Below are positions 53,469 through 64,000 of a DNA stretch of 64,000 nt, one piece after another. This stretch comes from Holtermannia corniformis (Eukaryota; Basidiomycota; Tremellomycetes; Holtermanniales). A program made the translations under genes and the position numbers. How positions within the stretch are numbered: position 1 is the first letter of the stretch; the number at the start of each line of letters is the position of its first letter. Below the pieces are notes generated by a model. It made no database searches and was not told the origin of the DNA. It saw only the letters and a program-made list of their open reading frames with translations. Location of the stretch: NCBI GenBank assembly GCA_001599935.1, contig BCIJ01000001.1:1056277-1120276 (forward strand). The letters are read 5' to 3'.

Positions 53469-56400
53469 ATGCTGCTCTCGACCATGCCGTCCCACCTCCC
53501 GCCTTCCAACCTCGCGCACGCAGACTACCATGCCTCTGGCCCTCACTCGTACCGCGCACCGCCGTCTTCTCAGCCCATGACACCCGGCTCCCCGCCGCTG
53601 TCAGTCCCTTCCCCCGCCGTTAGCTACCAATCACCGCACCGGCCAACGCACCCGCCAGATGGTCCGGGCCCGTCCGACTGGGAGCACAGAGAGCAGATGA
53701 GCCGGCTCAGGATCCACCATGATCACGACGACGATGGCATGCACGGTGTACAACACGCTAGGCCAAACGATGACCGGATCGGCGTCGAGCCACCAGGTGC
53801 GTTGAGCGTCTGCTTGCGGCTCATTGCTCATGTTCATAGACGCTCCACGGGCCTACCACCCGATCAAGGTCGTCGGCGATGGCTCGTTTGGCACCGTCTG
53901 GCTCTGCGACTGGTCCTCGCCTCTCAAACCGGGTACAATGCTGTCGGCCATGCAATGCGGTGCAGGCGCACGGCCAGAATGGGCGGGCAAGCGCCTGGTC
54001 GCCCTCAAACGGATGAAGCGAGTTTGGGAGGGAGGCTGGAAGCAAGCTAGCAACCTCGGCGAACTAGTGGTACGTATGCGCACCGCGTGTACATCCAAAG
54101 CTCACACTGTTCAGTCACTACGGCAAATCCCACCGCATCCAGCCGTCATCCCACTCTACGATGCCTTTCTCCAACCCTCGTCGAAAGAACTCTACTTTGT
54201 GTTCGAGTGCATGGAGGGCAACCTGTACCAACTCACAAAGTCGCGCAAAGGCCGGCCACTGGCCGGCGGCCTGATCGCTTCAATCTTCCACCAGATCACC
54301 CAAGGCCTTCACCACATCCATCTCAACGGCTACTTTCATCGGGACATGAAGCCGGAAAACCTGCTCGTGACCACGACCGGGTTGCAAGAATACCTCTCGA
54401 GCTCATCTCTCACAGAGCTCCACGCAAACGGAGGCATCCTACCGCGCGATGCACGCTACGAAAAGGACGTGGCCGTCATTGTCAAACTGGCCGACTTTGG
54501 GCTCGCGCGCGCGATCGCCTCGACACCCCCCTACACGGAATACGTCTCGACACGATGGTATCGTGCGCCCGAAGTCTTGCTGCGGTCCAGAGAGTACTCT
54601 GCACCCGTCGACATGTGGGCTCTCGGAACCATCTTGGCAGAAATGATCAACTTGAAACCATTGTTCCCGGGCCAAAGCGAGGTTGACCAGGTTTACCGCA
54701 TTTGCGAGATTTTGGGCGATCCCAGTCGGGACTATGGTGTGGATGAGCGTGGGATGCCCCGCGGGGGCGGCGACTGGGACCGTGGGATCAAGATGGCAAA
54801 GGCAGTCGGGTTTGCGTTTCCAAAGGTTTGCCCGATACAGTTGCGGGCTAGAACCAGCATGCTGATCGGATCTCAGAAAACACCCGTCATCTTTGCCTCG
54901 CTCTTCCCCGAGTCGTGTCCGCCGTCGCTCGTCGACTGCATGGCCGGCCTGCTGCGCTATCACCCACGTCACCGCCTCACATCACACCAGTGCATCGAGC
55001 ACGCCTACTTTTACGAGACGCTTCCATATATCCAGCTTGCACAGGCGCTCCCCTCTATTCCATTCTCGCACGGTCAACCCATGCCTGCTCCCGTGCAAGC
55101 CCCCGTCCCGACACATCACTCGAGCGTCCCGCCACGTTCACTCCCTCCATCGCACTCGCACGCACAAAACATCTCACCGGGTCCTGCAAAGCCTGCATTC
55201 GCACAGGGCGACTTGCGCAACTTGCCGCTCTCGATCCCGAGCTCGGAAAACGGCAGCCCAGCAAGTGGCGATCTGGCTGCACACCATCTGCCGCTCGGCA
55301 CCGTCAAGACCGAGTACGAGGTCAGGGAGCGATCGCTCATGGATCAGCTCAAAGAGCTCGATCTGCCAACGGCAGACTTGTCAGAGTTTGGTCATCGCAA
55401 AGACGAGCCGGCTGGGGCCAGTCATCGGCAGGGATTCAGCCGGGTCGAGGCGGGGCAGCAACGAGGCCCGCAGCAGGCGCCACCAGCCCTCACTTGGGAG
55501 CCTCCGACACCACACCAGGGTTACCCGTCTACGGAGGTTCGACGAGGCTCGAATGCACATTCAAACTACGCCGACTCGACCTACGAGCCTTCGCTGCACG
55601 ACAAGTCGCTCGCGTCGCTGACTCAGTTCGAGTCGACATCGACCAACAGTCTGCCACGACAACAGGCCCAGCCAAAGCTGGGTTCAAATCTCACACCGCC
55701 CATGCCCAAGCCATCATATGGCAGCGCGCCCAGTCTTGCGTACAAACAGCCTGCCCCGCCACCACCGGCCGAGATCAAGGAAAGCCAAGATGCGGCCAAA
55801 AAGAAGAAAAAGTGGGGGCTCAGCTCCGTGTTTGGCAGCGACAGCCGCAAGAATGCGTCAGAGGCCCAAGTCGCGCAATCCGTACCTGCGTCGCAGGCCT
55901 CTACTGCACCCCTGCCGCTCACAGAGCAGCGCTTGGCAGAGCATCGGATGGGCGGATCATCCAGTCTCAAGCGCACCCAATCGGGTCATGCTACGGCCGA
56001 TCGCTCAGCGACCGTAGCTCATCTACCGTCTGTTGCCGAGGTGGTCGTTCAGCCACCGTTACCGCTACCGGATGATCCCAAGAAACGCAAGAAGGAGGTG
56101 GAGCGTCGCGCACGCCAGCTCGAGATGCAGAAGCGTGAGGCGCTCGAGCGCGTGCAAAAGGAACGCGCTCGCGCCGTCATGGCCAAGCGAAATCAAATCG
56201 TCGAGCGGGGCGAGGCCAAAGGCGACACGCACGAGATCGGTTACAGCGAAGGAACCTTCAACAAGCCTGTGGCTTCGATCAGCAGCAAATCCACCGCAGC
56301 CCTGGTCCCGGGACTTCGCAGTACCGACACCGCATCGGGCGATCCGGCACGCTATTCCGCCAACATGCATGCGACCTCGAGCCGCACGAGTGTGCGCTCG

Positions 56401-57186
56401 CACGCATCGTACCGATCAGGGCTGTCGCAGCACTCTTCGAGCTCGCTCTACCTCGGCCAGGAGGCTTCAGACGATCCAGCGACGGCGTACCGTCGTGCAA
56501 AGGCTATGAAGCGCGGTGAAGGTGACGATCATAGCATGTCTGAGCACACACCCTCAATCATGAGTGCAAGTCGCTTGACCATTTCGACAATCGACAGCGA
56601 GTGAGTGGATTCGGGCTGACAACGGCGTGCGCTGATCCTTACAGTCCCGGACCAGCTCGGTCCGCTCGCCAATATCCTCGCGACCTGGCTCTGAACCGGA
56701 CGTCGTCCATCAATCAGCTTGGAACATCGCGCTCGTCATCGTCCGTAGACCACCAGCTTGCGCACGACTTTCAGACCCACGCAACGGTCGCCTCGTCCTC
56801 TGCGACCTCGCTCGGCCGGCACGGGGCCTCCTCGCTCAGCCTCAACTCCAACTTTCACCTATCTTCAGCGCCGCCGAGCCCGTACGGCCAACCTACAGCT
56901 TTGGCTGTCACCCACGGCTCTGGTCTCGGTCGCTCGGGTGGTCCGACACTACCCAGTATCTCGTCCTGGGAGAACATGAATGAGGACCCATCCCGCCGCA
57001 TGTCGCAAGACCGAGAAGACCCGATCAACCCCATGTTCCGAGTGGTGAGCTGCAACCACACGAAGGTCCGAACTTTGCTGACACCAACAGCAAACGCTCC
57101 CACCTTTCTCCGCTATTGCATCTGTCGCCGGCAGCCACCCGCAGACTGCGGGCTCGCACACGTCCTCCAACCAGACCACAAAATGA
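53469..57186 (+). CDS. CMGC/RCK-family protein kinase, Crk1/Ime2-like
   Basis: Serine/threonine kinase of the Ime2/MAK/Crk1 group, which controls meiosis or cell-cycle and morphogenesis decisions in fungi (Ustilago maydis Crk1). The N-terminal 115 residues are Pro/Ser/His-rich. The kinase domain begins Y-H-P-I-K-V-V-G-D-G-S-F-G-T-V-W, has the catalytic Lys in RLVALKRMKRVW, HLNGYFHRDMKPENLLV and VIVKLADFGLARAIAST. The activation loop is PPYTEYVSTRWYRAPEVLLR, with a TEY motif as in MAPK-like RCK kinases. About 35 residues are inserted between HRD and DFG (SSSSLTELHANGGILPRD). The domain ends before a tail of over 500 residues that is Pro/Gln/Ser-rich, then Lys/Arg/Glu-rich (KKRKKEVERRARQLEMQKRE). 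Later exons give more Ser/Pro-rich sequence, ending S-S-N-Q-T-T-K. A start at 53484 is an alternative. Confidence 0.92.
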
Positions 57187-57350
57187 GCACTCGTGTTCAC
57201 CGCATTCTTGCACGAAATCTTGCCATTTCGCCACTGCATTCACGGGCCATTGTAGCAGAGTATATTGTAGTGCAGATGATGTCGCTTGATGTGATGCATC
57301 GCAGGCGTAAAGTACAAGCGAGTGGATACAACAAAATGGACCTTACAAGA

Positions 57351-60300
57351 TTATGCCTCGTCTTCGGCGTCAGAGCCCATCGCACTGTCGGTCTCGCCCA
57401 TCCCGTACACGGCCTCCATGCGACGCCGCCGCATCAGTTCGGCTTCAGAAACGTGTCCGGCAGTCTCGCCAACGAGGTTGGCTAGTGCGGGCGACGCCGC
57501 TCGGGCGCCGGCGACCGCTGCGGCGACCAGTCCCAGGCGGTCAGGTGGTGCAACAGAGCTTCCTCCGGATGTTCGTCTAGCATTCAACGATGCAGCGGCA
57601 GGCGGAGAAGAGGCTTTGGCGAGACTTGGACCGGTACCATTGCGAGAAGTGCCAAAGAGACCAAAAGACCTGGCATTCTTCGCTCGGTCGTCGGTGACTG
57701 ACTTGGTGCTAGTAAAGTCGAGCACGTCGTCAAAACGCGGCGCAGACGAGTTGCGGTGCAATGCTTCGGCGCCATATGTCATGCCTATTTTGACATGCTT
57801 GGGCTCCTGAGCGATAGAGGTTGCCGCAACAAGGGATGACGGCGGCGATCGTCGCTTCTTAGGGGTGAATGTCAAAACGTCGTCACCACCGTTGGTGATC
57901 CCGGGGGCAGACACGGGTGTACCTAGGTCTGCACCACCCACGATTTTCTCCGCAGGCGTGGACTTGTACTTTCTCGCTGGTTCGACCGTTGTTGGTGGCA
58001 CAAAAATACCGGGTGCCAGTGCCACAGGTCTCGCGGGACTAAAGGCCGCTCGGGCGTCGGCTCGGTTGGCAGAACGCTGAGCGTCCTCCATGCGGCGATG
58101 GGCGGCCTTGTCAAATGATTCGTCGATCCAGTCGGCCATCTCGTTGAGCACGCCATCGATCTCTCGCATGAGAGCAACCATCTGCATGAAGCCGTGGCCC
58201 CAGCCTTCGACGATGCGCATCTGGACCACCCAGTCCTCATCCGTTTCGGTGAGGATGCGATCGTGGAGCACCTGACTAGGTTTTGGCGGCGAACTCATGC
58301 GCAAGCTCTCCCCAAAGCGCGCAGGTTTTGTCGAAGACGTTCGCTGAGCTTCAGCTCGCAGCGCGCGCTTGGCTTCGCGCAGCTTGCCAGCGAAGATGAC
58401 CGTGTCGTCGACGAATGGGTCCTTCTCACCGCAGATGAAGTACACTGGTGGGAAATGAGCGAGGAGATGCGGTGGGGAGAGGATTGGCGAGATGTAGTAA
58501 TCAGTCTGGAAATCCGGAGACCGCTTGGGGCCAATGTAGAGGATGGCCATGGCACGCATCTAGGCGGATTCAGCACAGTCCGATTATGGGTAGTGGACCC
58601 ACCATGCTTGGCGAGATGATGCGATCTTGAAAGTACCCGGTACGACTCGTCATAGTCAAGCGAGTTCCAATTGGCGCTCTGCGTCTCTTCTTCACCGGCA
58701 CGGCCGCGACAGTATCGATAGGCTGGTTGGGCGCGACTTCATCCTCTGCTCGTTCCTCCAGGGGCGTCTTGACGCGATCTGCCAAAGCCTTGTCTTCTTC
58801 CCGCCTCTTGTCTGCAATCAACGTCTTGACAGAAGCATTGTCATCGTCATCATCCTCGGTGCCCGAGTCGGATGGCTCGGATACAATCTCCTCGCTTGAT
58901 GACGCCCCAGGCTCGCCGCCCATCCACAACGGGAGCTTACTCGACATTGATCGAGGCAAAGACCGGGTCCACTTTGCTGGACTCGCTAGAATTGATGTCT
59001 TCTCGACCATTGGTGACGGCGCGGCACTCTTCGCTGGACTGGCAGTGGTTGTAGTCATGACAAACGGCAACTTGGTCGCTGTGCCACCCCAGCTTGCTTT
59101 GCGTTGGTGGCCCGACTTGGGTCGCTTGGCTTTGATGTTGATGTCCTCGACGACACTGAGCGGACTCTTGTGACGCATGTGGTCTTTGCCTTGCACGATA
59201 CCGGGTATGTTCGACTCGGATTGCTCCGTGCGAAGGACTCGAAGGTTCGAGGGGGTCATCCACGAGGTGAAGTTGAAATCCAGTGCCGGGTAAGCGAGGA
59301 TCATTGATGTCGGTCGAGGGATGGGGCTCCCATGCTCAAGGATCTTGAGCATAATGGTGGCGACAATGTTGCCGCCGCTTGTGGGCGTCAGCTAGAACCG
59401 AGTTGGAGCGTCCGAACTCACGCAGAGTCACCCGTAAGTACGATGTCAAGTTGGCCACTCTCTATGCCGATCACCTTGCCCTTTGTTTCCATAAGAGTTC
59501 GGTAGGCATCAAAGCCTTGCTCGATAGCCCATGGGTATGGATCTGAGTCGTTTAGTGGCACACTTATAGTATTGCTGTGACTTACACTCTGGAGCCTTGC
59601 CATACTCTACGCTCAGAACAGGTCGGTTGAGTCGTTTGGCCCAACGTCTCAGCCGCTCCTCGTGACATTCTGGACCCATGGCAATGAATCCTCCGCCCGG
59701 GAAATCGAGAACCAATTCTGTCGCGTTGGCAAGGTCCTCTTCGGACCGTGGAAAGAAGAGGAGCGCGGGTACCGGTGGTAGGTTTGCGCGTGATGAGATG
59801 GTCGGACGAGGGATCAACACGCGTCGGACAACGGGCAGTCTTGGTCGATCAAAATGGGTAAGTAGGCGGACCTAGTCGCGGTGTGAGCTGGCATCACGAT
59901 AGACGCGGAACAAGCTCACGTATGGGTTGTTGGTTTTCTCCCAGGTCACACGGAGCATCTCAACAGTACAAAGGGCACGAAACTTGCGTAGCTTGACATG
60001 ATATCAGCATATGTCAGCTTGCTGCATGGACTTGCCGTCTCGTCGGCCTCCTTGGCCCAGATGAGGTAATAGCCAGTGAAGATTATCGAGCACAAATCCT
60101 TGAGCCATTGCGGACGGATAGTCATTGCTGTCGCGAATCCGGCATCAAAGGCAGTGGTGATGTATGTGGCTCGATAGTAAGATCGTGAATACTGCCGCGC
60201 TGTGAGCTCCACGGCCGTGTGTGATCCAAACTGCACGGACCATTCGGACAAGAGGATCAGGCGCTGACAGCGGGTGAGTCATTGACTTGTGCAGGCGCAG

Positions 60301-60714
60301 GTATAGACTCACGAGCGATACCGAGTATGTCGTCCATGTGTTTGGCAGCATACAATAGTGTCAAGGTCCCTACCAACAGTTGGTAGGGCGAGAACCGAGC
60401 TGAGGTTCGTCAGCAGCTATACGACATGACCGAGCAGACTCACAGAATTTACGATTCACCAAGCCGACAATACCAAACCATCCTTCGCCCCGTCCCAAAT
60501 CTATGCGCAGTGCCCGCAGAAGAACCGTCCAGAAGCGCAGCAATCGGCCAGTCCGTCCCGCGGACCTAGCTCTGATTGCGCGACGACCACTACCGAGCCC
60601 AACGCCATGCCGCCCGTCGCCTTTGTACAGCCTCCAGACCCAAAAGAATATGACAAGGAAGACCTGTGTCCGGCGCCAAGAGGACGAGGGGCGGCCCAGC
60701 AGGTGGTCAATCAT
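57351..60714 (-). CDS. Hormone-sensitive-lipase-like alpha/beta hydrolase with large insertion
   Basis: Lipase/esterase of the HSL family. N-terminal hydrophobic stretch (VFLVIFFWVWRLYKG), then helices ...FRALCTVEMLRVTWEKTNNP. The hydrolase core begins ELVLDFPGGGFIAMGPECHE (GGG oxyanion loop), then LDIVLTGDSAGGNIVATIML (nucleophile Ser in GDSAGG) and ILAYPALDFNFTSWMTPSNL. An insertion of over 150 residues follows, rich in Lys/Ser/Pro and Asp/Glu. The core resumes with RAPIGTRLTMTSRTGYFQDR, AILYIGPKRSPDFQTDYYIS and FPPVYFICGEKDPFVDDTVI (acid residue). VVQMRIVEGWGHGFMQMVAL carries the catalytic His. The C-terminal tail is again low complexity. The insertion splits the fold after the Ser strand. 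About ten introns. Convergent with the kinase gene. Confidence 0.83.
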
Positions 60715-61267
60715 GGTGTAACGGCCAAGCGGCTAGTGTCTGATCAGTGTGTTTTGGTGTGGCTTGCGACCGACCCTGCTCACATTTTGACCGGATTGAT
60801 GATTCTCTCACTCAGTTCAGCATGTGGACCTCCGGCGAAGCGAGAGGCCGGTCGGATGTTGACGTTACAGACGGCTAGTTGAGATGTGAACTAGGCCGAA
60901 TCCAGTGCTCTGGTGGCGAGACGCAATCCAAGACGTTGCGCGATGCGAGCTTATAAGAGTAAGAGTGTGTGTCCGGCGGGGCGATGTACGCAGCCGTTTG
61001 GCACCCGCGTTCGACGCACGCAAGGAGCGATGCCGAGCGTGAGACCGTCGCTAGCCGGTTTCGGGTTGTTGGAGCTGCCTTGAGATTCCCTCGATGATAC
61101 TGTCTGATTCAACTGGTGATGACTGCAAGAACGCACTGCAAAGCTATCGCGCCGGCCGGCCAGTGCTCTATCTTTCATGGTCGCCGCTCGGATCGCATTG
61201 ACAACCGGGCCACGTGACGACTCGACGTCGATCGTCTTTATCATGCATCCTCATCAATGGCCTAGTC
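60715..61267. promoter_or_regulatory. Region between two minus-strand genes (HSL-like promoter)
   Basis: About 550 bp from the RINT1 stop to the HSL-like start. It holds the HSL-like promoter. No gene or RNA seen. Confidence 0.35.
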
Positions 61268-64000
61268 CTACCGCCAGCAGTCGATCCGGCGTCGCAGTAC
61301 AGCCTGCACTTCCTGTCGCTCCAGTGCGCGTACGCCCAGCTGGTCCAACAGACTTGCCAGCGGCTCCGGGTCGTCCGCCCAGGCCGCCACCATGGCCTGC
61401 GGAAACGCAACTTGACCCGCTGCGCCTTCTGCCGGCAATGACAGGATGGCGGCGGCGTCTGCGAGCTTTGACCACGCCAGCTCGGGTCGCTTGATCCCGC
61501 TGTTGTACCCAAGAGCGTCGCGTGAGGCTTGCTGCCAGTCTTGGACTTCGCTGGCGAGCTGCTGGCCGCCGGTCGAGGTGAACTTGGACCAGCCAGCGTA
61601 GACGGCTCGCTGCATGATATGGTTGCTGATGTGACTGACGATGACGCGGTAAAAGCGCGCGAGGGTAGGCCGGGGTAGCACACCGACGAGGTGGGTGAGG
61701 TGGCCGGTAAGCGTCGTGATGGGCGCAAGCAACGAAGGGGGCAGCCCTTGGTCTGCGTCATCGAGTTTGGTCGGCACAGTATCCCACCGTCTGCACAAGT
61801 CAGTGGGATGTAGCTGGCGATAGGTCTACTCACCTCTGCAGATGCTGGCGCAGATCGCCCTCGACCTCGAAACAGACATGCCGGGTGATCATGCCCTCCG
61901 TCCGCGTCACCACCGCTCGGTAGAGCGCAATCAAACTATCAAACACTGTCCCGTCTGACCGCTCGCCGTCCGGGCGTTTAGGGAACAAGGCGAGATGCCG
62001 AGTCTTGAGATTCAGCTCGGGATCCGTCTGGATGTCGGCCCACAGCTCGAGGTAAAACTGTTGTAGAATTAGCACAGACGCTGCGACTCGTCAGTCCTTC
62101 GCGTACGATTTCGTCGCCCCAGCGAGCCATGTTTTCAGCGATCGAGACGGCACTGAGATACGCTTTGACAAGCCGTTGCAGGCCGTTGACCCCGCCCGTT
62201 GCTCTGCTCGGGTCCAACACGACGCCGCTGTGCGTCGCACCGCTCAATGCACCGGGCACGGCACGCATAAAGCTCGACGAGAGCGTCTCAAACGCCTCGA
62301 GCGAGGCTGTGATACGTTTCAGATACGCTTGAAGCAGTGGCAGTTGAATGTCCGACAGGAAGGGGAAGCGGTGTGCAGCAGACGGTAGCGGCGAGTAACG
62401 ATCTGCATACATTAGCAGACCGCTGTCAGCCAGTCGGAAGCATACCAGTGACCTGCTCGACCAGAGCCTTGATCTGCCGCGCGCTGTTGGTCGGCTTCAA
62501 ATCCGACGCCGAGTCCTCATCCCCACCGTCTGCAATATCCGAGATTGTCCACGCATCGGCAGACGCCACAATCTCATCATAGCGCTCTTCCGTGACTGTT
62601 CGTCAAGTTAGCAAACGCACTACGCCGTCGCAGACTGCCTACTCACAGCGCTTCTCACCCGCGAGCCAGCTCTCGAACCATCCCGGCTCGGCGAGGATCA
62701 CTTCAGTCAGACCATTCCAGTCGGCCACGGAACCAGGTTGCACCCTTTCGGCTTGACGGCCGACCCACGTTGAGCGGACGTCGAACCCGCCATCGCGGAC
62801 AGAAGTATCAAATTGGATTGTTTGGTAGATTGTGTGCGCAAGCAAAGCGGGGTGTGGTAGTAGATGAGGAATGCGAGCGCGGAGTAGAGATATGAGAAGT
62901 GGAAAGAGGAGGCAGGTAAAGTCGGACTGCGAGCGCGTGAGCAGTTCCGACACTGGGACTCTCCAATCTTACCTTGACGTCGACATCGGCAAACCCTGCG
63001 CGATCGACGAGAGGCTGCCAGTACTCTTCCACAAACACCTGGTGCTCATACACCTGATCCAACACATTTGAAAACGCCCATTCAGGCTTGTCGACGCGGT
63101 TCGTGCCACGCGAGCCTTCAAAGTGGTATTTGAAGCGAAGTGCAATCGGCTGGACTAGCGCTTGTACTGGGTACAAGCCTTCACCGTCTTGCCAGCGAGT
63201 CACACGGAGAGTCGAGTCGGCCGCGTGGATGCGCTCGCCTCTGTCCATTTGGTCAGACTGCAGGCACTTGTGACAAAGGGACGACTGACTGGGCTTGAAA
63301 ACGCAGCAGGTCGTCGAATGCAAGCTCGAATGCCCGACGATGCTCGTGCGACGCAGCGTGGTAAGTAACCTTGAGCGGCCACTTGAGTGGCTCGGCGGCC
63401 TTGAGCAAGTTGCTGCCAAGTGAAGTTAGCGATGTTCTGGGTTTGGTTCATCGACATACGCCGACAAGATATCCTTGAGCCCCTGCCAAGTTGCATCCCG
63501 AATCTCTTTCGCTAACCGCACGAGTGCCATGCCTGACGGCAGCGAGGTTTCGAGCGACGTCACGAGCGCGTGCAGAGTACGATAGTGCGGTATAGCCGCA
63601 AGCGGCGTGGGTTGGTGTGACGCCGGTGCCAGAGCTTTGTCGCTATCGTTACGATACGAATCAGCAACCGCTGACGGGCCATAACTGTATCACGACACGA
63701 CCGACCTGAGTAAGACGACCTCTTCAAGCTTCTGCACCCACTCAAGGCCAACTTTGAGCCGGCCGAGTTCCTCATGCAGCGCCTCCACCTGCTCCAACAG
63801 CGTGCCCTTGCCGTCCTCGTGTGTCACTTGCACCTCTGAAATCAGGCTGGCAAGCTTATCGGCTAGTTTGTGTCGATCCAGAGACAGCCGTTGTGCACGC
63901 TGTGCCAAACTTTGTAGCCGTTCATGCGCCTTTTCCAACTTGCTTGGTAACTCGGCTTGGGTTTGGTGAAGCTGCTGGCATCAGCGGACACGCACGATAG
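61268..64000 (-). CDS. RINT1/Tip20-family tethering protein (partial at right edge)
   Basis: Subunit of the Dsl1/NRZ complex that tethers Golgi-derived COPI vesicles to the ER. The window begins inside the gene, after an intron acceptor near 63980. A coiled-coil comes first: LPSKLEKAHERLQSLAQRAQ and ALHEELGRLKVGLEWVQKLE. Then comes the family core: W-Q-Q-L-A-Q, LVQPIALRFKYHFEGSRGTN, RVDKPEWAFSNVLDQVYEHQ, LFPLLISLLRARIPHLLPHP and DWNGLTEVILAEPGWFESWL. Further on: FPFLSDIQLPLLQAYLKRIT, EFYLELWADIQTDPELNLKT-like, and a C-terminus ending Q-A-V-L-R-R-R-I-D-C-W-R. The block PEWAFxxVLDxVxxH and its order match RINT1. The first exon(s) lie outside the window. Confidence 0.87.

Noticed and set aside
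54915..56075. 386-codon + strand ORF in an alternative frame of the kinase gene
   Set aside because: It overlaps the well-supported kinase frame and is an artefact of Pro/Ser-rich GC-rich codons.
1..64000. tRNA and rRNA genes
   Set aside because: I looked for B-box-like GGTTCGANTCC and its complement; the few partial matches (for example 40014, 51609) lie in coding exons and lack an A box.
1..64000. CRISPR arrays, transposons, prophage
   Set aside because: No regularly spaced repeats, terminal repeats, reverse transcriptase or transposase-like sequences were seen; the window looks like ordinary nuclear fungal DNA.

Overview
The window looks like nuclear DNA of a basidiomycete fungus. Almost every gene is broken by several short introns (about 40-60 nt, with GTRNGY-type donors and a CTGAC/CTGAT-like branch motif shortly before the acceptor AG). 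Genes are densely packed on both strands. Family signatures point the same way: an ER HDEL signal, an Ime2/Crk1-type TEY kinase, HRXXH secreted proteins and an ELO elongase. I cannot fix the species; a basidiomycetous yeast (Pucciniomycotina-like) is my best inference. Start, stop and splice calls were made by eye from reading frames, splice consensus and family conservation.

Layout. 0-12.3 kb is mostly housekeeping: the 5' end of SmD3 (-), UTP6 (-), a secreted cupredoxin with a C-terminal anchor-like tail (+), eIF1/SUI1 (-), SAR1 (+), proteasome ATPase RPT3 (-), transcription elongation factor ELF1 (+) and ALG13 (+). 12.4-18.5 kb has a small unknown gene (-) and then the most distinctive locus: a ZIP zinc transporter with a His/Cys-rich ectodomain (-), divergent from two tandem secreted HRXXH (Pra1/Asp f 2/Zps1-type) proteins (+). 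18.9-30.7 kb holds an F-box protein, HMG-CoA synthase, protein disulfide isomerase, a JMJD5-like JmjC protein, a small unknown ORF, and a divergent pair of proteins sharing a His-rich HHxHE-like motif.

30.9-45.2 kb has a long coiled-coil protein, an unresolved probable gene (34.2-35.2 kb), a fatty-acid elongase, condensin subunit Brn1/Barren, a GT32 Och1-like glycosyltransferase, a Tlg1/syntaxin-6-type SNARE and the acetolactate synthase regulatory subunit ILV6. 45.5-64 kb has two unrecognised membrane-associated proteins, an amidase, a Crk1/Ime2-like kinase, a hormone-sensitive-lipase-like hydrolase with a large low-complexity insertion, and a RINT1/Tip20 gene that runs off the right edge.

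How they fit together: most genes are unrelated housekeeping functions. The exception is 13.1-18.5 kb, where the ZIP importer and the secreted HRXXH proteins plausibly form one zinc-acquisition module sharing a bidirectional promoter. That divergent arrangement is established for ZRT1-PRA1 in Candida albicans and zrfC-aspf2 in Aspergillus fumigatus. Here it carries a second HRXXH paralogue that lacks the zinc-binding tail. No tRNA, rRNA, transposon, CRISPR or obvious gene-transfer island was recognised.
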